From contig JAULBX010028105.1 in the NCBI GenBank assembly GCA_032358255.1, forward strand, positions 1-31,585: DNA of 31,585 nucleotides, given 5' to 3'. Source of the stretch: Heterotrichella gracilis. Its lineage: Eukaryota > Sar > Xanthophyceae > Tribonematales > Xanthonemataceae. The position numbers and the translations under genes are program-made. Shown here piece after piece: positions 30,377 through 31,585 of this stretch (position 1 is the stretch's first letter; each line of letters starts with the position of its first letter). The notes under the pieces were generated by a model. The model had not been told where the DNA came from, did not search any database, and was given only the letters and a program-made list of their open reading frames with translations.

Positions 30377-31341
30377 ATGGGTAAGAAGCAAAAGGCCAAG
30401 GACAGGGCCTACATCACAGCCACCGAGTGGAAAACTGAGTGGGGTGGGCACAAGGGTAAAACCGAGAACCTTCCCTTCAAGAGTCTGCCGTTCTACTGCT
30501 GCGCCATCACGTTCCTGCCCTTCGAAGACCCCGTAAGTACAGCTGTTGCACTAAACGGCTAAGCGTTATATGCACTGTTAGTATGCGCATATGCATGCAA
30601 ACTGCAATTGACTTGGGCATATGCATGCATATGGAAAGTGGTGGGTGACTTGCACTTTAGTGAGGCAGCCAAAGTAGTGACCAGCCTTGCACATGTGGCA
30701 AGCAAAGCTACCCTGACAATATACCACCTGCTGCCTCGCGCTATCAAAGGTCCTGCTGTATCATACGCACAAGTGCTGCTGGGCAGGCAACTCCCTCCCA
30801 TGCGTTTGGGGGACACGCTATCCATGGCTGTGTTGTTATGTCCCCTCTGCCATATACTTTGCTGTGCATGATGTGTGGGACAAGGCTCTGCTCCCCCAAA
30901 CAACCTGCGTGCTCTCGATCCACGCCACCTCAACCCTCCCCTGCTCCTCCACAACTTGCACTCCACTCCCCATTATTACTACTATTACTGTTTGATGCTT
31001 TGTTTACATGTAAGTCACAAATTAGCCGATGCACGATTTTCCATGGAATAAAATAATGCATATTTTAAAACATTGACCCACCCACACCCACCACCCACCG
31101 CCTCCCCCAGGCCTGCACCTCCGAAGGCACAGTCTACGACATCGTCAACATCGTGCCCTACGTGCAAAAGTACCACCGCCACCCTGTCCTGGGCACCCCC
31201 CTGGAGCTCAAGGACGTGACCAAGCTCACCTTCCACAAGAACGCTGATGGCGAGTTCCACTGTCCTGTGCTGCACAAGGTCTTCACGGACCACACGCACA
31301 TAGTGGCGGTGCGCACCAGCGGGAATGTCTACTGCTGGGAG
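30377..31341 (+). CDS. PPIL2: PPIL2-type U-box cyclophilin, N-terminal exons only
   Basis: Two exons, 30377-30532 and 31111-31341, joined in phase 0, give the first 129 residues; the rest lies beyond the window. The start MGKKQKAKDRAYITATEW and EWGGHKGK are hallmarks of PPIL2 (plant PUB49, also called Cyp60). The U-box follows: LPFYCCAITFLPFEDP, ACTSEGTVYDIVNIVPYVQK, then LTFHKNADGEFHCPVLHKVF and HIVAVRTSGNVYCWE. The family joins this E3-ligase U-box to a C-terminal cyclophilin domain and works in the nucleus, partly with the spliceosome. The cyclophilin part is missing only because the sequence ends. The donor after WE is GTGCGT. Confidence 0.95.
30533..31110 (+). other. First intron of PPIL2
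   Basis: A 578-base intron. It contains repeated GCATATGCATGCA motifs (about 30587 and 30618) and a purine-poor, CCCACC-rich end before the acceptor. No exon-edge copies are seen. Confidence 0.6.
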
Positions 31342-31535
31342 GTGCGTGGGGTGGTGGGGAGGGGATGGAGGTGGAAGGTGGGGGAGGGGGTTGCGCACAT
31401 GGAAGGAGGGAGAGGGAGAGACAAGCGCCCACAAGGCGATGCCTGGTTGCTGATACCGCATGCCGATCCAGCCTTGTCCTATTTAGTGTTTGAGGGTTAA
31501 GGGTTGATCCTGCTCCGCACTGCGCACCGCCACCC

Positions 31536-31536
<1 letters not shown>

Positions 31537-31575
<39 letters not shown>

Positions 31576-31585
31576 ACCCCCCCCC
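31537..31585. repeat. Poly-C tract at the window end
   Basis: The last 49 bases are almost pure C, in a PPIL2 intron region. Shorter C-runs occur at 6086-6096 and 6287-6298. This may be a true homopolymer or an assembly edge artefact. Confidence 0.8.

Overview
The window is nuclear DNA from a eukaryote, most likely a green alga (Chlorophyta, probably Chlamydomonadales). All but one of the confident genes are split by spliceosomal introns with GT..AG ends. Exons are GC-rich against more mixed introns, TGTAA poly(A)-type signals follow the LRR gene and its convergent neighbour, and introns are full of degenerate CCCTAAA/TTTAGGG telomere-like motifs, which reminds me of Haematococcus-type genomes. 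The order-level placement is inference. I built exon models by joining ORF pieces at splice sites; every model below keeps an open frame through all junctions.

Layout, left to right: 1-1179 no confident gene. 1180-4635 (-) a secreted GT8 glycosyltransferase. 4636-5178 a possible bidirectional promoter. 5179-8597 (+) a GT34-family glycosyltransferase. 9665-10572 (-) an unrecognised small cysteine-rich protein. 11207-14091 (+) a ribonuclease-inhibitor-type leucine-rich-repeat protein. 14955-16465 (-) and 17928-18941 (-) two unrecognised proteins. 19944-20132 (+) a COA3-like mitochondrial membrane protein, followed after only 73 bp by 20206-20986 (+), an O6-methylguanine-DNA methyltransferase with its catalytic PCHR cysteine. 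21681-25013 (+) fungal-type saccharopine dehydrogenase (LYS1). 26308-28956 (+) a type II membrane glycosyltransferase of the DUF6492 kind. 30377-end (+) the first two exons of PPIL2 (U-box cyclophilin), cut by the window end, which runs into poly-C.

Three unrelated glycosyltransferase families lie within 28 kb, two of them divergently arranged; this suggests, but does not prove, shared cell-wall or glycoprotein functions.

The most striking signal is not a gene. In at least four genes the introns contain extra copies of the edge of the neighbouring exon together with its splice site. They range from 41/41 identical to badly decayed and are often joined to telomere-like CCCTAAA runs. The GT34 gene has such copies at nearly every intron, including a four-unit ~90 bp array of its last acceptor. 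This looks like recurrent tandem duplication of splice junctions, a way of growing introns and seeding alternative splice sites. The second candidate is the COA3-like/MGMT pair, which has the features expected of an algal bicistronic transcript.
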